Assembly: GCA_028688905.1 (NCBI GenBank)
Contig: JAQTXH010000001.1
Location: forward strand, 973,770-1,037,769
Source of the DNA: Acidiphilium sp.
GTDB lineage: Bacteria; Pseudomonadota; Alphaproteobacteria; Acetobacterales; Acetobacteraceae
Direction: 5' to 3'
Length of the DNA: 64,000 nt
Below the pieces are notes generated by a model. It did no database searches, was not told where the DNA came from, and worked only from the letters and a program-made list of their open reading frames with translations. How positions within the stretch are numbered: the stretch's first letter is position 1; every line of letters begins with the position of its first letter. The position numbers and the translations under genes are program-made. Shown piece by piece: positions 54,283 through 63,801 of this stretch.

Positions 54283-55260
54283 ATGGGACTAATTCCGATC
54301 AAACAACGTCTAAAATTTTCGTCTGCCATCGGTAGCATCGCCCTGATGGTGGCTGCACTGACAATATCGGCACCATATGCGCAAGCCAGGAGTGGTATGT
54401 TCGACGAGGGCGGGCTTACCGCCACCGGTGGCGTAACCTCAATCAGCGGCACGGCCGGTGGTGGCTTGAACCCCCTCGCTTTCATCGGTGGCTATGAAAC
54501 CGACACTCAAATTGGTGGCACGGCGTTTTACACACATTTAATTGCCGGCAGTTTCACGATGAATGCAGGTGGTGCCTTGATCGGCATCGATAATCGTTTT
54601 GAGATTTCGGTTGCGAGACAAAATTTCAATCTTGGATCGCCGGGAGCGAGCTTGGGTCTAGGGTCCGATTTCAACCTTCGCCAGAATATTTTCAGTGCGA
54701 AGCTGCGTCTTTTCGGCAATGCGGTGTATGACCAAAATTCGCTTGAACCTGTCGTGTCGGTGGGCGTTCAATATCACGAGAATATCAGCCCAGCCTATCC
54801 TGGCACCGGGCGCAACATCGTCGATATTCTCGGCTCCCATCCGGATGGGACGACCTACTACATCGTCGCAACCAAATTGTGGCTCGACGGTTTGTTAGGA
54901 CACTACACCGTGTTGAGCGGCGGCCTGCGCTTGACCAACTCCAACTACAACGGTTTGCTGGGCTTCGGTGGCACCAATGATGCGGGTGTGTATAAATCGG
55001 GCTATCATGTCGAACCATTTGTTACCACCGCCTATTTCTTGAACCGTCAAATTGCGGTTGGCTACGAGTATCGGGGAAATCCGCATTTCAATGTTGGCGG
55101 ACCCGCGAATTTTAGCTCGACCAGTGCATGGCAAGATGCGTTTATCGCTTACTTTCCCACGAAAAACATTTCGATCACCGCTGCTTATGTCAACCTAGGT
55201 ACCGTTTTGAACACAAAAAATTCGAACGGCCTCTACTTGTCGCTTACCGGTTACTTCTGA
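54283..55260 (+). CDS. DUF3034 outer-membrane beta-barrel protein
   Basis: 325 residues with a signal peptide (cleavage after AQA, ~residue 35) and a barrel-like mature part ending in Phe (LSLTGYF). DUF3034 blocks: 'GLTATGGVTSISGTAGGGLNPLAFIGGYET', 'GGTAFYTHLIAGSFTM', 'LFGNAVYDQNSLEPVVSVGVQYH' and 'AFIAYFPTKNISITAAYVNLG' (in parts). DUF3034 genes often sit beside a group 1 truncated haemoglobin, as here; function is unknown. Strong SD AGGAGGG. Its A+T content resembles the nearby sMMO cluster more than the core genes. Confidence 0.85.
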   Translation: MGLIPIKQRLKFSSAIGSIALMVAALTISAPYAQARSGMFDEGGLTATGGVTSISGTAGGGLNPLAFIGGYETDTQIGGTAFYTHLIAGSFTMNAGGALIGIDNRFEISVARQNFNLGSPGASLGLGSDFNLRQNIFSAKLRLFGNAVYDQNSLEPVVSVGVQYHENISPAYPGTGRNIVDILGSHPDGTTYYIVATKLWLDGLLGHYTVLSGGLRLTNSNYNGLLGFGGTNDAGVYKSGYHVEPFVTTAYFLNRQIAVGYEYRGNPHFNVGGPANFSSTSAWQDAFIAYFPTKNISITAAYVNLGTVLNTKNSNGLYLSLTGYF

Positions 55261-55285
55261 TCAAAAATATCGAGGAATGAACTTC

Positions 55286-55720
55286 ATGAACAAGTTACAC
55301 GTTGCACTCGTCGCGAGTGCCATAGCGGTGGCGATTGGTGCTGCAACCGTGGTGCCCGCTCGGGCCGCCACAAGTTACTATCAGGATTTCGGGGGCAAAC
55401 CGGGCATTACCGTCCTGATTGACCAGTTTGTCGGCAATGTTGCCGCCGACAAGCGGATCAATTTCTATTTTGCCCACACCAATATTCCGGCACTGAAGGC
55501 AGCGCTGGTGGAACAAGTATGCAACCTGGAAGGAGGGCCGTGCCCGTTCGCCATGAGCATGCCCAAAATCCACAAGCACATGGGTGTCACACAAAACGCG
55601 TTCAACGCGCTCGCCGAGGACATGATCCGCGCGATGGATCACGAGCAGATTTCAACGGCGGCACAGAATAATCTGCTCGCCAAACTAGCCGCGATGGAAC
55701 CGCAAATCGTCACGAGGTAG
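55286..55720 (+). CDS. Exported group 1 truncated haemoglobin
   Basis: 144 residues: Sec signal (MNKLHVALVASAIAVAIG...ARA) then a 2/2 globin with 'YYQDFGGKPGITVLIDQFV', 'FFYFA'-type CD corner (INFYFAHTN) and the proximal His in 'KIHKHMGVTQNAFNAL'. Periplasmic location is unusual for trHbN; O2 or NO handling is plausible. Two start ATGs (55277, 55286) exist; 55286 has better SD spacing (GAGGA, 8 nt). It is 16-25 nt after the DUF3034 gene. Confidence 0.88.
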   Translation: MNKLHVALVASAIAVAIGAATVVPARAATSYYQDFGGKPGITVLIDQFVGNVAADKRINFYFAHTNIPALKAALVEQVCNLEGGPCPFAMSMPKIHKHMGVTQNAFNALAEDMIRAMDHEQISTAAQNNLLAKLAAMEPQIVTR

Positions 55721-55772
55721 TGTAGCGAACATTGCGAGTGAACCAATGGCGACTGAACCAATGGAGATCGGC

Positions 55773-56042
55773 ATGGCTGACAACGGCATCAATCGCCGGG
55801 CATATCTCAAGGCCGCAATCATCGGGACGGCGGGTTCGGTGTTCGTGCTGACCGCACTGCGTAGGGCGCAGGCATCAAGCAAGGCGACCAGAGTCTCGGC
55901 TGGTTATATCGGACATCCGGCGTCTGACGGGTCGAAATGTTCGACGTGTGCGAACTATATTTCCGCCGGTTCAAAGTGCGAACAGGTGGCGGGTATCGTT
56001 TCCCCGAACGGGTTTTGTAACTTTTATACGCCCAGGGGATAG
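55773..56042 (+). CDS. High-potential iron-sulfur protein (HiPIP)
   Basis: 89 residues: twin-Arg leader (INRRAYLKAAIIG...AQA) and a small mature domain with four Cys in HiPIP order: CSTC, then SKCEQVAG and NGFCNFY. HiPIPs are periplasmic electron carriers, mostly in phototrophs and some acidophiles. ATG 55773 with GGAG 7 nt upstream is preferred over ATG 55746. It may cotranscribe with DUF3034 and trHb. Confidence 0.9.
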   Translation: MADNGINRRAYLKAAIIGTAGSVFVLTALRRAQASSKATRVSAGYIGHPASDGSKCSTCANYISAGSKCEQVAGIVSPNGFCNFYTPRG

Positions 56043-56147
56043 AAAAGGCCTCCGATTCGGGGGGATCATCACACTGAGTTTTACGCCGGGGCCTTCGGGG
56101 TTCGATTGGGGTGGACCGGACGGCCCAGATGGTTCACAACGCGCTTG

Positions 56148-56615
56148 ATGGAGACCCGCATCGAGCGTCTGTGTACGGCCAACGGGCTCAAAATGACCGG
56201 CCCGCGCCGGATCATTGCGCAAATCCTGTCCGAGGCCAATGATCATCCCGATGTTGATGAACTGCACCAAATGGCCCACACGCGCGACCCGCGCATTTCG
56301 CTTGCCACTGTCTATCGGACGGTGCGGTTATTCGAGCAGCATGGCATATTGGAGCGGCGCAATCTGGGAAGCCGGCGGGCGCGGTACGAAATGTCCGGCG
56401 AACGGGATCATTTTCATCTGGTCGATCAGGAGAGCGGCAAGATCATCGAGTTCGACGAGCCGGAAACCGAGGTCCTGATGCGCCGGATTGCCGCCCGCCA
56501 TGGGTTTGATCTGGTATCGCTCAAGATCGAGTTGTTTGGCCGCAGGCTTCATGCCGAAACCTCACCCGGCGAGCCGCCGACAGCCGACGAACCCGCCAAG
56601 AGCGCCGCGCAATGA
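56148..56615 (+). CDS. Fur-family metalloregulator
   Basis: 155 residues. DNA-binding helix 'DPRISLATVYRTVRLFEQHG' and the dimer/metal part 'RDHFHLVDQESGKIIEFDEPE'. No C-terminal Cys pairs, as in many alphaproteobacterial Fur/Mur proteins. It could sense Fe or Mn; specificity unclear. It begins a run of overlapping genes (fur-olsB) in which stop and start codons overlap. Confidence 0.93.
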   Translation: METRIERLCTANGLKMTGPRRIIAQILSEANDHPDVDELHQMAHTRDPRISLATVYRTVRLFEQHGILERRNLGSRRARYEMSGERDHFHLVDQESGKIIEFDEPETEVLMRRIAARHGFDLVSLKIELFGRRLHAETSPGEPPTADEPAKSAAQ

Positions 56616-57415
56616 TCCGCGAGGAAGCGCTGGGACGAAAGGCGGGATTCGAAGAGCTGCGAGCGGGCAATCTGGGGGTGCGGCTGGCAACGAGCGCCGA
56701 GGAGATCGATGCGATTCAGGCTCTGCGATTTCGGGTATTTTACGATGAACTCGGTGCCAAGCCGGACGCATCGACGCTGGCGAGCGCACGCGATCGTGAT
56801 GAATTCGATTCTATCGCCGATCACTTGCTGGTGGTCGATCATGATATCGCGGCGGACGCGCGCGGTGTGGTCGGCACCTACCGGCTGATCCGCCAGGAGG
56901 CTGCGGCAAAGATCGGCCGGTTCTACTCCGCCGATGAGTTCGATCTGGCACCCTTGGAGCGATTTCCCGGGAGGTTACTCGAATTGGGGCGCTCCTGTGT
57001 CGATCAGGCGTACCGGTCGCGGGCGGTGATGCAATTGCTATGGCGCGGCATCGCGGCCTACGTGTTTCAGTACGATATCGAACTTATGTTTGGCTGTGCC
57101 AGTTTGCGTGGTACCGATCTTGATGCGCTCGCCCCTGACCTGACCTATTTATATGCGCATCATCTTGCCCCGGAGCCGATCAGGCCACGCGCGGTGGCGG
57201 ACCGTTACGTCGATATGCGCCGGCTGGACGATAGTGCGATCGACCAAAGGCGAGTGCTTGGCGGGTTACCACCGCTGATCAAGGGCTATCTCCGGCTCGG
57301 CGGCTTCGTGGGTGACGGCGCGGTGATCGACTGGCAGTTCAACACCACCGATATCGCGGTGGTGGTGCAGACCGATCTGGTGACAGAAAAATATTACCGT
57401 CATTATGCCCGCTGA
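56612..57415 (+). CDS. olsB: L-ornithine N-alpha-acyltransferase (OlsB-like)
   Basis: 267 residues, GNAT-like hemolysin-type acyltransferase that attaches 3-hydroxyacyl groups to ornithine, the first step of ornithine lipids. Blocks: 'IQALRFRVFYDELGA', 'VVGTYRLIRQEAA', 'LLELGRSCVDQAYRSRAVMQLLW' and 'PPLIKGYLRLGGFVGDGAVID' (in parts). OlsA may be the plsC-like gene at 10.6 kb or elsewhere. Overlaps the fur stop by 4 nt. Confidence 0.88.
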   Translation: MIREEALGRKAGFEELRAGNLGVRLATSAEEIDAIQALRFRVFYDELGAKPDASTLASARDRDEFDSIADHLLVVDHDIAADARGVVGTYRLIRQEAAAKIGRFYSADEFDLAPLERFPGRLLELGRSCVDQAYRSRAVMQLLWRGIAAYVFQYDIELMFGCASLRGTDLDALAPDLTYLYAHHLAPEPIRPRAVADRYVDMRRLDDSAIDQRRVLGGLPPLIKGYLRLGGFVGDGAVIDWQFNTTDIAVVVQTDLVTEKYYRHYAR

Positions 57416-57533
57416 CCCGCGGGCCTGACGGTTGGCCTTGCGCCGGTTGCGCGCTATGCGTGCGCGACCCGATTACCGTCCAGTTCAATGTCCCAGTTCA
57501 ACGTCCCCGCTCAACTTCAAAGCAGATTGTTCC

Positions 57534-58043
57534 ATGGCAGAAGACGATATCCCGATTCCCGAAAGCCTGTTGCCCTATGATTTGTGGACCGAGGAGGCGC
57601 TGCGATTCGTGGCGCTGCGGGCGTTGCAGTTCGCTGAACGCGAGGGGCTGCCAGGGCTGCATCATTTTTATGTGACATTCGACACCCGGCATCCCGGCGT
57701 GGTGATGCCGGATCGGCTGCGCGCTCAGTTTCCCGAGGAAATGACCATCGTGCTGCAACACCAGTTCCGGGATCTGCATGTCGATGAAGCGGCGCGACGG
57801 TTTTCGGTCAAGCTCTCGTTCGGCGGGGTGCCGTCGACGCTGGATATTCCGCTGGCTGCGTTGACCGCGTTCGCCGACCCCGAGGTGCGGTTTGGTTTGC
57901 AGTTCGTGATGCAGGATGAACCGACGTCCGAAGCGGTAATCGAACCAGCAGCCGCGACCGAAACCGAGCCACCGGCGGACACCGGGCCGGCGGACGTCGT
58001 CAGCCTTGATGCGTTCCGCCGCCGCCCCCCCACCAAGGATTGA
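57534..58043 (+). CDS. sspB: SspB-alpha ClpXP adaptor
   Basis: 169 residues. Delivers ssrA-tagged peptides to ClpXP. Alpha-type SspB blocks: 'LPYDLWTEEALRFVALRALQF', 'HFYVTFDTRHPGVVMPDRLR' and 'FSVKLSFGGVPSTLDIPLAAL'. The acidic, variable tail ends in 'VVSLDAFRRRPP', a common alpha-type C-terminal ClpX-tethering-like end. Start 57534 chosen from the family N-terminus. Confidence 0.93.
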   Translation: MAEDDIPIPESLLPYDLWTEEALRFVALRALQFAEREGLPGLHHFYVTFDTRHPGVVMPDRLRAQFPEEMTIVLQHQFRDLHVDEAARRFSVKLSFGGVPSTLDIPLAALTAFADPEVRFGLQFVMQDEPTSEAVIEPAAATETEPPADTGPADVVSLDAFRRRPPTKD

Positions 58044-58058
58044 GTTCGGAGATTTGCG

Positions 58059-59705
58059 ATGAATGCGATTGCCAGGCAGACGCCCAAATTCAGCTTCACC
58101 ACGATGTTTCCGCTCGGGCACGACGATACCCATTGGCGCAAGCTGGAGATCGGCGGGGTTTCGACGATCGAGGCGGACGGCAAAACGATCGTGCGGATCG
58201 CGCCGGAAACGCTCTCGACCCTCGCCTTCACCGCGTTTCACGATGTCTCGCATCTGCTGCGCCCCGCGCATCTGCGGCAGTTGCGCGCGATTCTGGATGA
58301 TCCCGAAGCCTCGCCGAACGATCGCTACGTCGCGATGGAGTTTTTGAAGAACGCCAATATCGCGGCGGGCGGCGTGCTGCCGATGTGCCAGGATACCGGC
58401 ACCGCGATCGTGTTCGGCAAAAAGGGCCAGCGCATCTGGGTCGATGGCGACGAGGAGGAGGCGTTTTCGCGCGGCGTCTATCGCATTTTCACCGAGACTA
58501 GCCTGCGTTATTCGCAGATGGCACCGCTGAGCATGTATGACGAGGTCAACACCAGCACCAACTTGCCGGTGCAGTGTGATATTCTGGCCGCACCGGGTGA
58601 ATCGCACGCCGAGGAATTCGATCTGATGTTCGTCGCCAAGGGTGGCGGCTCGGCGAACAAAAGTTTTCTGTATCAGGAAACACGGGCGATCCTAAATCCG
58701 AAGAATCTTATGGAATTTATTGAAACTAAAGTAAAAACTCTTGGTACATCGGCTTGCCCCCCCTATCATCTGGCGATCGTGATCGGCGGCACATCGGCGG
58801 AAACGACAATGAAGACGGTGAAACTGGCTTCGACCAAATGGCTTGATGCCCTACCGGCCACCGGCGATGCGACCGGCCATGCGTTCCGCGATCTGGTTCT
58901 GGAACAGGAAATTCTGGAGATGACGCGCCGGATCGGCATCGGCGCGCAGTTTGGCGGCAAGTATTTCTGTCACGATGTGCGGGTGGTGCGCCTGCCCCGG
59001 CATGGCGCGTCGCTGCCGGTCGGCATCGGCGTGTCGTGTTCGGCGGATCGCCAGATCAAGGCCAGAATCACCAAGGACGGGGTGTTTCTGGAGAAGTTGG
59101 AGACCGAACCCGCGAAATATCTGCCGGAAGTGACCGACGATCATCTTGGCGGTGACGTCGTGCGGATCGATCTGGCGCGGCCGATGCTGGAAATTTTGGC
59201 GGAATTGTCGAAACATCCGATCAAGACTCGGGTGGCGCTGACCGGAACCATCGTGGTCGCGCGCGATATCGCGCACGCCAAGCTGAAGGAACGACTCGAT
59301 TCCGGCGAAGGTCTGCCGGATTATCTCAAGAACCACCCGGTCTATTACGCCGGCCCGGCCAAGACGCCGGAAGGTATGGCGACGGGAAGCTTCGGCCCGA
59401 CCACGGCCGGGCGGATGGACAGTTACGTCGAAGCATTCCAGGCCGCGGGTGGTTCGCTGATCATGCTCGCCAAGGGCAATCGCTCACGCACGGTGCGCGA
59501 TGCCTGCAAGGCGCATGGCGGGTTCTACCTCGGCTCGATCGGCGGCCCGGCGGCGGTGCTGGCGCGCGACAACATCCGCCATGTCGAAGTGCTGGAATAC
59601 CCCGAACTGGGCATGGAGGCGGTGTGGAAAATCGAGGTGGAGGATTTCCCGGCCTTCATCGTGATCGACGACAAGGGCAACGATTTTTTTTCGGAACTCG
59701 CATGA
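58059..59705 (+). CDS. fumA: Class I fumarate hydratase
   Basis: 548 residues, oxygen-sensitive [4Fe-4S] fumarase of the TCA cycle. N-terminal alpha part with '[22 protein letters not shown]' (Cys ligand), central '[19 protein letters not shown]' and C-terminal beta part '[29 protein letters not shown]' (in parts). A 60-nt stretch at 58691-58750 is A+T-rich and uses codons rare in the rest of the gene. Overlaps the VOC gene. Confidence 0.96.
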   Translation: MNAIARQTPKFSFTTMFPLGHDDTHWRKLEIGGVSTIEADGKTIVRIAPETLSTLAFTAFHDVSHLLRPAHLRQLRAILDDPEASPNDRYVAMEFLKNANIAAGGVLPMCQDTGTAIVFGKKGQRIWVDGDEEEAFSRGVYRIFTETSLRYSQMAPLSMYDEVNTSTNLPVQCDILAAPGESHAEEFDLMFVAKGGGSANKSFLYQETRAILNPKNLMEFIETKVKTLGTSACPPYHLAIVIGGTSAETTMKTVKLASTKWLDALPATGDATGHAFRDLVLEQEILEMTRRIGIGAQFGGKYFCHDVRVVRLPRHGASLPVGIGVSCSADRQIKARITKDGVFLEKLETEPAKYLPEVTDDHLGGDVVRIDLARPMLEILAELSKHPIKTRVALTGTIVVARDIAHAKLKERLDSGEGLPDYLKNHPVYYAGPAKTPEGMATGSFGPTTAGRMDSYVEAFQAAGGSLIMLAKGNRSRTVRDACKAHGGFYLGSIGGPAAVLARDNIRHVEVLEYPELGMEAVWKIEVEDFPAFIVIDDKGNDFFSELA

Positions 59706-60097
59706 AATTCACCATCGATCGGATCGACCACGTGGTGCTGACCTGTAGTGACCTCGATGTCACGGCGGACTGGTATGAGCGGGTGCTCGGGATGGAGCGC
59801 GAGGAGTTCGGGCCGGACAAGCGGATCGCCATGCGGTTCGGCGCGCAAAAGATCAATCTGCACCAGGCTGGCACCGAGTCCAGCCCGCATGCGGCGAAAC
59901 CGCAGCCCAGCGCGCTCGATATCTGTTTCATCGCCGCACTCGGCACCGAGGATATCGTGGCGCATCTCGGCGAGCAGGAGGTGCCGGTGGTCGAGGGGCC
60001 GGCGGCGAAAACCGGCGCGCTGGGGGCGATGCGTTCGGTGTATTGCCGCGACCCGGATGGCAACCTGATCGAGATTTCCAGCTACCTCGAAGAATGA
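59702..60097 (+). CDS. VOC-family (glyoxalase/dioxygenase-like) protein
   Basis: 131 residues, one vicinal-oxygen-chelate domain: '[24 protein letters not shown]' and '[15 protein letters not shown]', with His/Glu metal positions. Substrate unknown. Overlaps the fumA stop (ATGA) and the queA start (ATGA). Confidence 0.9.
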   Translation: MKFTIDRIDHVVLTCSDLDVTADWYERVLGMEREEFGPDKRIAMRFGAQKINLHQAGTESSPHAAKPQPSALDICFIAALGTEDIVAHLGEQEVPVVEGPAAKTGALGAMRSVYCRDPDGNLIEISSYLEE

Positions 60098-61131
60098 ATC
60101 TCGCCGATTTTGACTATTTTCTCCCACCCGATCTGATCGCGGCGGCACCGGCACGGCCGCGCGATGCCGCGCGGTTGCTGCACGTTGCGACCGAGGGGTT
60201 GCATGACCGGGTCGTCGGCGATCTGCCGTCGCTCCTGCATCCGGGCGACTGCCTGGTGGTCAACGATACCAGGGTCATCCCGGCGCAACTGACCGGGCGG
60301 CGCGGCGATGCCGTCATCGGCATCACGCTCGATCGGCCGATGCCGGAAGGCACCTGGCGGGTGCTGCTGCGCAACGCGCGACGAGCGCGGGTGGGCGAGA
60401 TCATTATGATCGAGGGCGGTGACGGGTTCGCCGCACGGGTGGTTTCGCGCACCGATGATGGCTCGGCGCTGCTACGGTTCAATGCCGAGGGTGCGGCATT
60501 TCGGGCCGCCCTCGATCGCGTCGGGGCGCTCGCCCTGCCGCCCTATATTCCGCGCGAGCAGGGGCTGACCGCGAGCGATCAGGCCGATTATCAGACCATG
60601 TTCGCCCTCCATGACGGCGCGGTCGCCGCGCCGACCGCCGGGCTGCACTTCACCCCTGCCCTGCTCGCCGCGCTCACCGCGCGCGGTATCACGACCGCGC
60701 GCGTAACGTTGCATGTCGGGGCCGGAACATTTCTGCCGGTGCGCACCGAAAGCCTCGCCGCGCATAAAATGCACGCCGAGCGCGGGATCGTCACCGCCGA
60801 AACCGCGCGCGCCATCAACGCCGCGCGCGCGGCCGGCGGCCATGTGGTCGCGGTCGGCACCACCAGCCTGCGGGTGCTGGAAACCGCCGCGGGTGACACC
60901 GGGTCGATCCAGCCCTTCGCGGGCGAGACCGACCTGTTCATCCTGCCCGGCTACCGGTTTCGCGCGGTCGATCGGTTGATGACCAATTTCCATCTGCCGC
61001 GCTCGACTTTGTTGATGCTGGTGGCGGCGTTTGCCGGTCAAGCGCGGATCAAATCGGCCTACGACCACGCGATCGCTTCGGGGTACCGGTTCTATTCCTA
61101 TGGCGATGCCTGCTTGCTGGAACCGGCATGA
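60094..61131 (+). CDS. queA: S-adenosylmethionine:tRNA ribosyltransferase-isomerase
   Basis: 345 residues. Builds epoxyqueuosine on tRNA from preQ1. Family blocks: '[24 protein letters not shown]', '[16 protein letters not shown]', '[14 protein letters not shown]' and '[20 protein letters not shown]' (in parts). Start at 60094 overlaps the VOC stop; stop overlaps tgt start. Confidence 0.96.
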   Translation: MNLADFDYFLPPDLIAAAPARPRDAARLLHVATEGLHDRVVGDLPSLLHPGDCLVVNDTRVIPAQLTGRRGDAVIGITLDRPMPEGTWRVLLRNARRARVGEIIMIEGGDGFAARVVSRTDDGSALLRFNAEGAAFRAALDRVGALALPPYIPREQGLTASDQADYQTMFALHDGAVAAPTAGLHFTPALLAALTARGITTARVTLHVGAGTFLPVRTESLAAHKMHAERGIVTAETARAINAARAAGGHVVAVGTTSLRVLETAAGDTGSIQPFAGETDLFILPGYRFRAVDRLMTNFHLPRSTLLMLVAAFAGQARIKSAYDHAIASGYRFYSYGDACLLEPA

Positions 61132-62246
61132 CAGCCTTCGGATTTTCGCTCTTGGCACAAGACGGTGCCGCGCGACGCGGCCAGATCACGTCGGCGCACG
61201 GCGCGGCGCAGACCCCGGCGTTCATGGCCGTCGGCACCGCCGGCACGGTGAAGGCGATGACCGCCGATCAGGTACGCGCCACCGGCACCGAGATCGTGCT
61301 GGGCAACACCTATCATCTGATGCTGCGGCCCGGTGCCGATCGGGTCGCGGCCTTGGGTGGGCTGCACCGGATGATGGACTGGCCGGGGATCATTCTGACC
61401 GATTCCGGTGGGTTTCAGGTGATGTCGCTCGCCAAACTGCGCAAACTCGACGAGGTGGGGGTGACGTTCCGCTCCCATATCGACGGTTCGGCGCATCATC
61501 TGACTCCGGAAACCTCGACCGCGATTCAGCACAAGCTCGATGCCACGATTACCATGGCATTCGATGAATGCACGCCGTTTCCGGCCACCTATGACGAAGC
61601 CGCAGCCTCGATGCGGCGGTCGATGCGTTGGGCAAAACGCTCGCGCGCGGCGTTCATGCCGCGGCAGGGCTATGGCCAGTTCGGTATTGTGCAAGGCGGC
61701 ATTTACCCCGATCTGCGCGCGGAATCGGCGGCGGCGCTGCAAAGCATCGGCTTCGAGGGTTACGCGATCGGCGGTCTGGCGGTGGGAGAAGGCCAGCCAG
61801 CGATGTTCGAGACGCTGGAAGCGTTAATCCCCCTACTCTGCCCCGATGCCCCGCGCTATCTCATGGGTGTCGGCACGCCGGACGATCTGCTGGGGTCGAT
61901 CGCGCGTGGGGTCGATATGTTCGACTGCGTGATGCCGACCCGTGCCGGCCGCACTGGGCGCGCCTATACTTCGCGCGGGGTGTTCAATCTGCGCAACGCC
62001 CGCTTCGCCGACGATGCCGCCCCGCTCGATCCAGGTTGCCCCTGCGTGCTCTGCACTCGCCACACCAGCGCCTATCTGCATCATCTGTTCCGCTGCGAGG
62101 AAATGCTGGGACCGATGCTGCTGACCGGGCATAATCTGACCTATTATCAAACGCTGATGCAGGACGCGCGCGCGGCGATCGAGCAGCGCCGGTTCGCGAC
62201 CTATGCCGACGCGGCGCGAGCCGGATGGAGACAGGCCGATGACTGA
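61128..62246 (+). CDS. tgt: tRNA-guanine(34) transglycosylase
   Basis: 372 residues. Swaps G34 for preQ1 in GUN tRNAs. Catalytic region '[19 protein letters not shown]', '[13 protein letters not shown]', '[18 protein letters not shown]', and zinc site [18 protein letters not shown]. Overlaps queA by 4 nt and queF by 8 nt. Confidence 0.97.
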   Translation: MTAFGFSLLAQDGAARRGQITSAHGAAQTPAFMAVGTAGTVKAMTADQVRATGTEIVLGNTYHLMLRPGADRVAALGGLHRMMDWPGIILTDSGGFQVMSLAKLRKLDEVGVTFRSHIDGSAHHLTPETSTAIQHKLDATITMAFDECTPFPATYDEAAASMRRSMRWAKRSRAAFMPRQGYGQFGIVQGGIYPDLRAESAAALQSIGFEGYAIGGLAVGEGQPAMFETLEALIPLLCPDAPRYLMGVGTPDDLLGSIARGVDMFDCVMPTRAGRTGRAYTSRGVFNLRNARFADDAAPLDPGCPCVLCTRHTSAYLHHLFRCEEMLGPMLLTGHNLTYYQTLMQDARAAIEQRRFATYADAARAGWRQADD

Positions 62247-62703
62247 CGAGCGTTATGCCGGGCTACACCAGCTTGGAAAATACACCAAAGCACCGGAAAC
62301 ACCGGAGCAGGCAGAGTTGGAACGGGTCGCCGCGCCGGCACCCGGGCGTGAGTATGTCATTCGCTTCACCTGCCCGGAATTCACCTCGCTCTGCCCGATG
62401 ACCGGGCAACCAGATTTCGCGCATATCGTGATCGACTACATCCCGAAGGCATGGATTGTCGAAAGCAAATCGCTCAAACTGTTCATGGCGTCGTTTCGCA
62501 ACCACGGCGCATTTCATGAAGCCTGCACCATGATGATCGCGGAACGGCTGGTCGATCTGCTGGCACCGCGCTGGCTGCGGATTGGGGCGTATTGGTATCC
62601 GCGCGGCGGCATTCCGATCGATGTGTTCTGGCAGACCGGCGCACCGCCCGAGGGCGTGTTTTTGCCCGATCAGGGTGTCGCCCCTTTTCGTGGCCGTGGC
62701 TGA
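62239..62703 (+). CDS. queF: NADPH-dependent preQ0 reductase
   Basis: 154 residues of the single-domain YkvM type. Reduces preQ0 to preQ1. Catalytic Cys/Asp region '[19 protein letters not shown]', then '[20 protein letters not shown]' and '[15 protein letters not shown]'. Starts inside the end of tgt. queC, queD and queE are not in the window. Confidence 0.96.
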   Translation: MTDERYAGLHQLGKYTKAPETPEQAELERVAAPAPGREYVIRFTCPEFTSLCPMTGQPDFAHIVIDYIPKAWIVESKSLKLFMASFRNHGAFHEACTMMIAERLVDLLAPRWLRIGAYWYPRGGIPIDVFWQTGAPPEGVFLPDQGVAPFRGRG

Positions 62704-63736
62704 AGCAGCTGCGACCAAGGTAGCAATCGGCGCACGGGCGGCGGCGCTGGGTTTCGATGCGATCGGGTTCACCCGTGCCGCGCTGAGCGCACGGGAACGG
62801 GCAGGTTTGCAGGCGTATCTCGCCGCCGGAAATCACGGCACGATGGGGTGGATGGCGTCGCGCGCCGATCAGCGCGGCGACCCCGGCATGCTCTGGCCGG
62901 AGGCAGTGAGCGTGATCTCGCTCGGCCTGTCCTACGCACCACCGGGCGATGCCTTGGCGACGATCGCGCGACCGGATCGCGGTAATATTTCGGTCTATGC
63001 CCGTAACCGGGATTACCACGACATCATCAAGGGCAAGCTCAAACATCTGGCGCAATTCATCGCATCGCGCGGCGGTAGCGTGAAGGTGTTCGTCGATACC
63101 GCGCCGGTGATGGAAAAGCCGCTGGCCCACGCGGCAGGGGTGGGTTGGCAGGGCAAGCATACCAATCTGGTCTCGCGAAGCCATGGCTCGTGGTTGCTGC
63201 TTGGCGAGATCATGACCACGCTCGATCTGCCGCCCGACGCGCCGCACGCCGATCGTTGCGGGTCTTGCACGAAATGCCAGACCGCCTGCCCCACGGATGC
63301 GTTTCCTGCTCCCTATCAACTTGATGCGCGGCGCTGCATCTCCTACCTGACGATCGAGCACGAGGGACCGATCCCGCATGAGTTCCGCACCGCGATCGGC
63401 AACCGGATTTATGGTTGCGATGATTGCCTCGCGGTTTGCCCGTGGAACAAATTCGCAGCGGTGGGGCGCGAACACAAACTGGCGGCGCGGGATGATCTGA
63501 CCGCTCCCAGCCTTGCTGCATTGGCGGCACTCGACGACGCCGGATTTCGTACCATGTTCGCGGGCGGTCCGATCAAGCGGATCGGGCGCAACCGCTTCAT
63601 ACGTAATGTTGCCATCGCGATCGGCAATTCCGGCGATGCCCGGTTGCGCCAAAGCGCCGTGGGGCTGGCCTTTGACGCCGATCCCGTCGTTGCCGAGGCT
63701 GGAGATTGGGCGGCAAGCCGCCTGGTTAGTCTTTAA
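62690..63736 (+). CDS. queG: Epoxyqueuosine reductase
   Basis: About 348 residues; cobalamin and two [4Fe-4S] clusters reduce epoxyqueuosine to queuosine. Ferredoxin-like motifs [16 protein letters not shown] and [10 protein letters not shown]; '[25 protein letters not shown]' (in parts) is the family core. Start inferred as GTG 62690 (or 62696), overlapping queF; family alignment begins near [14 protein letters not shown]. An ATG at 62582 lies too deep in queF. Confidence 0.93.
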   Translation: MAVAEAAATKVAIGARAAALGFDAIGFTRAALSARERAGLQAYLAAGNHGTMGWMASRADQRGDPGMLWPEAVSVISLGLSYAPPGDALATIARPDRGNISVYARNRDYHDIIKGKLKHLAQFIASRGGSVKVFVDTAPVMEKPLAHAAGVGWQGKHTNLVSRSHGSWLLLGEIMTTLDLPPDAPHADRCGSCTKCQTACPTDAFPAPYQLDARRCISYLTIEHEGPIPHEFRTAIGNRIYGCDDCLAVCPWNKFAAVGREHKLAARDDLTAPSLAALAALDDAGFRTMFAGGPIKRIGRNRFIRNVAIAIGNSGDARLRQSAVGLAFDADPVVAEAGDWAASRLVSL

Positions 63737-63801
63737 TTTGATGCTGGAAAGCTGCGAAAGAATGATCTACAGCCATGTAACATAACATCCCGGAGGGATC
63801 G

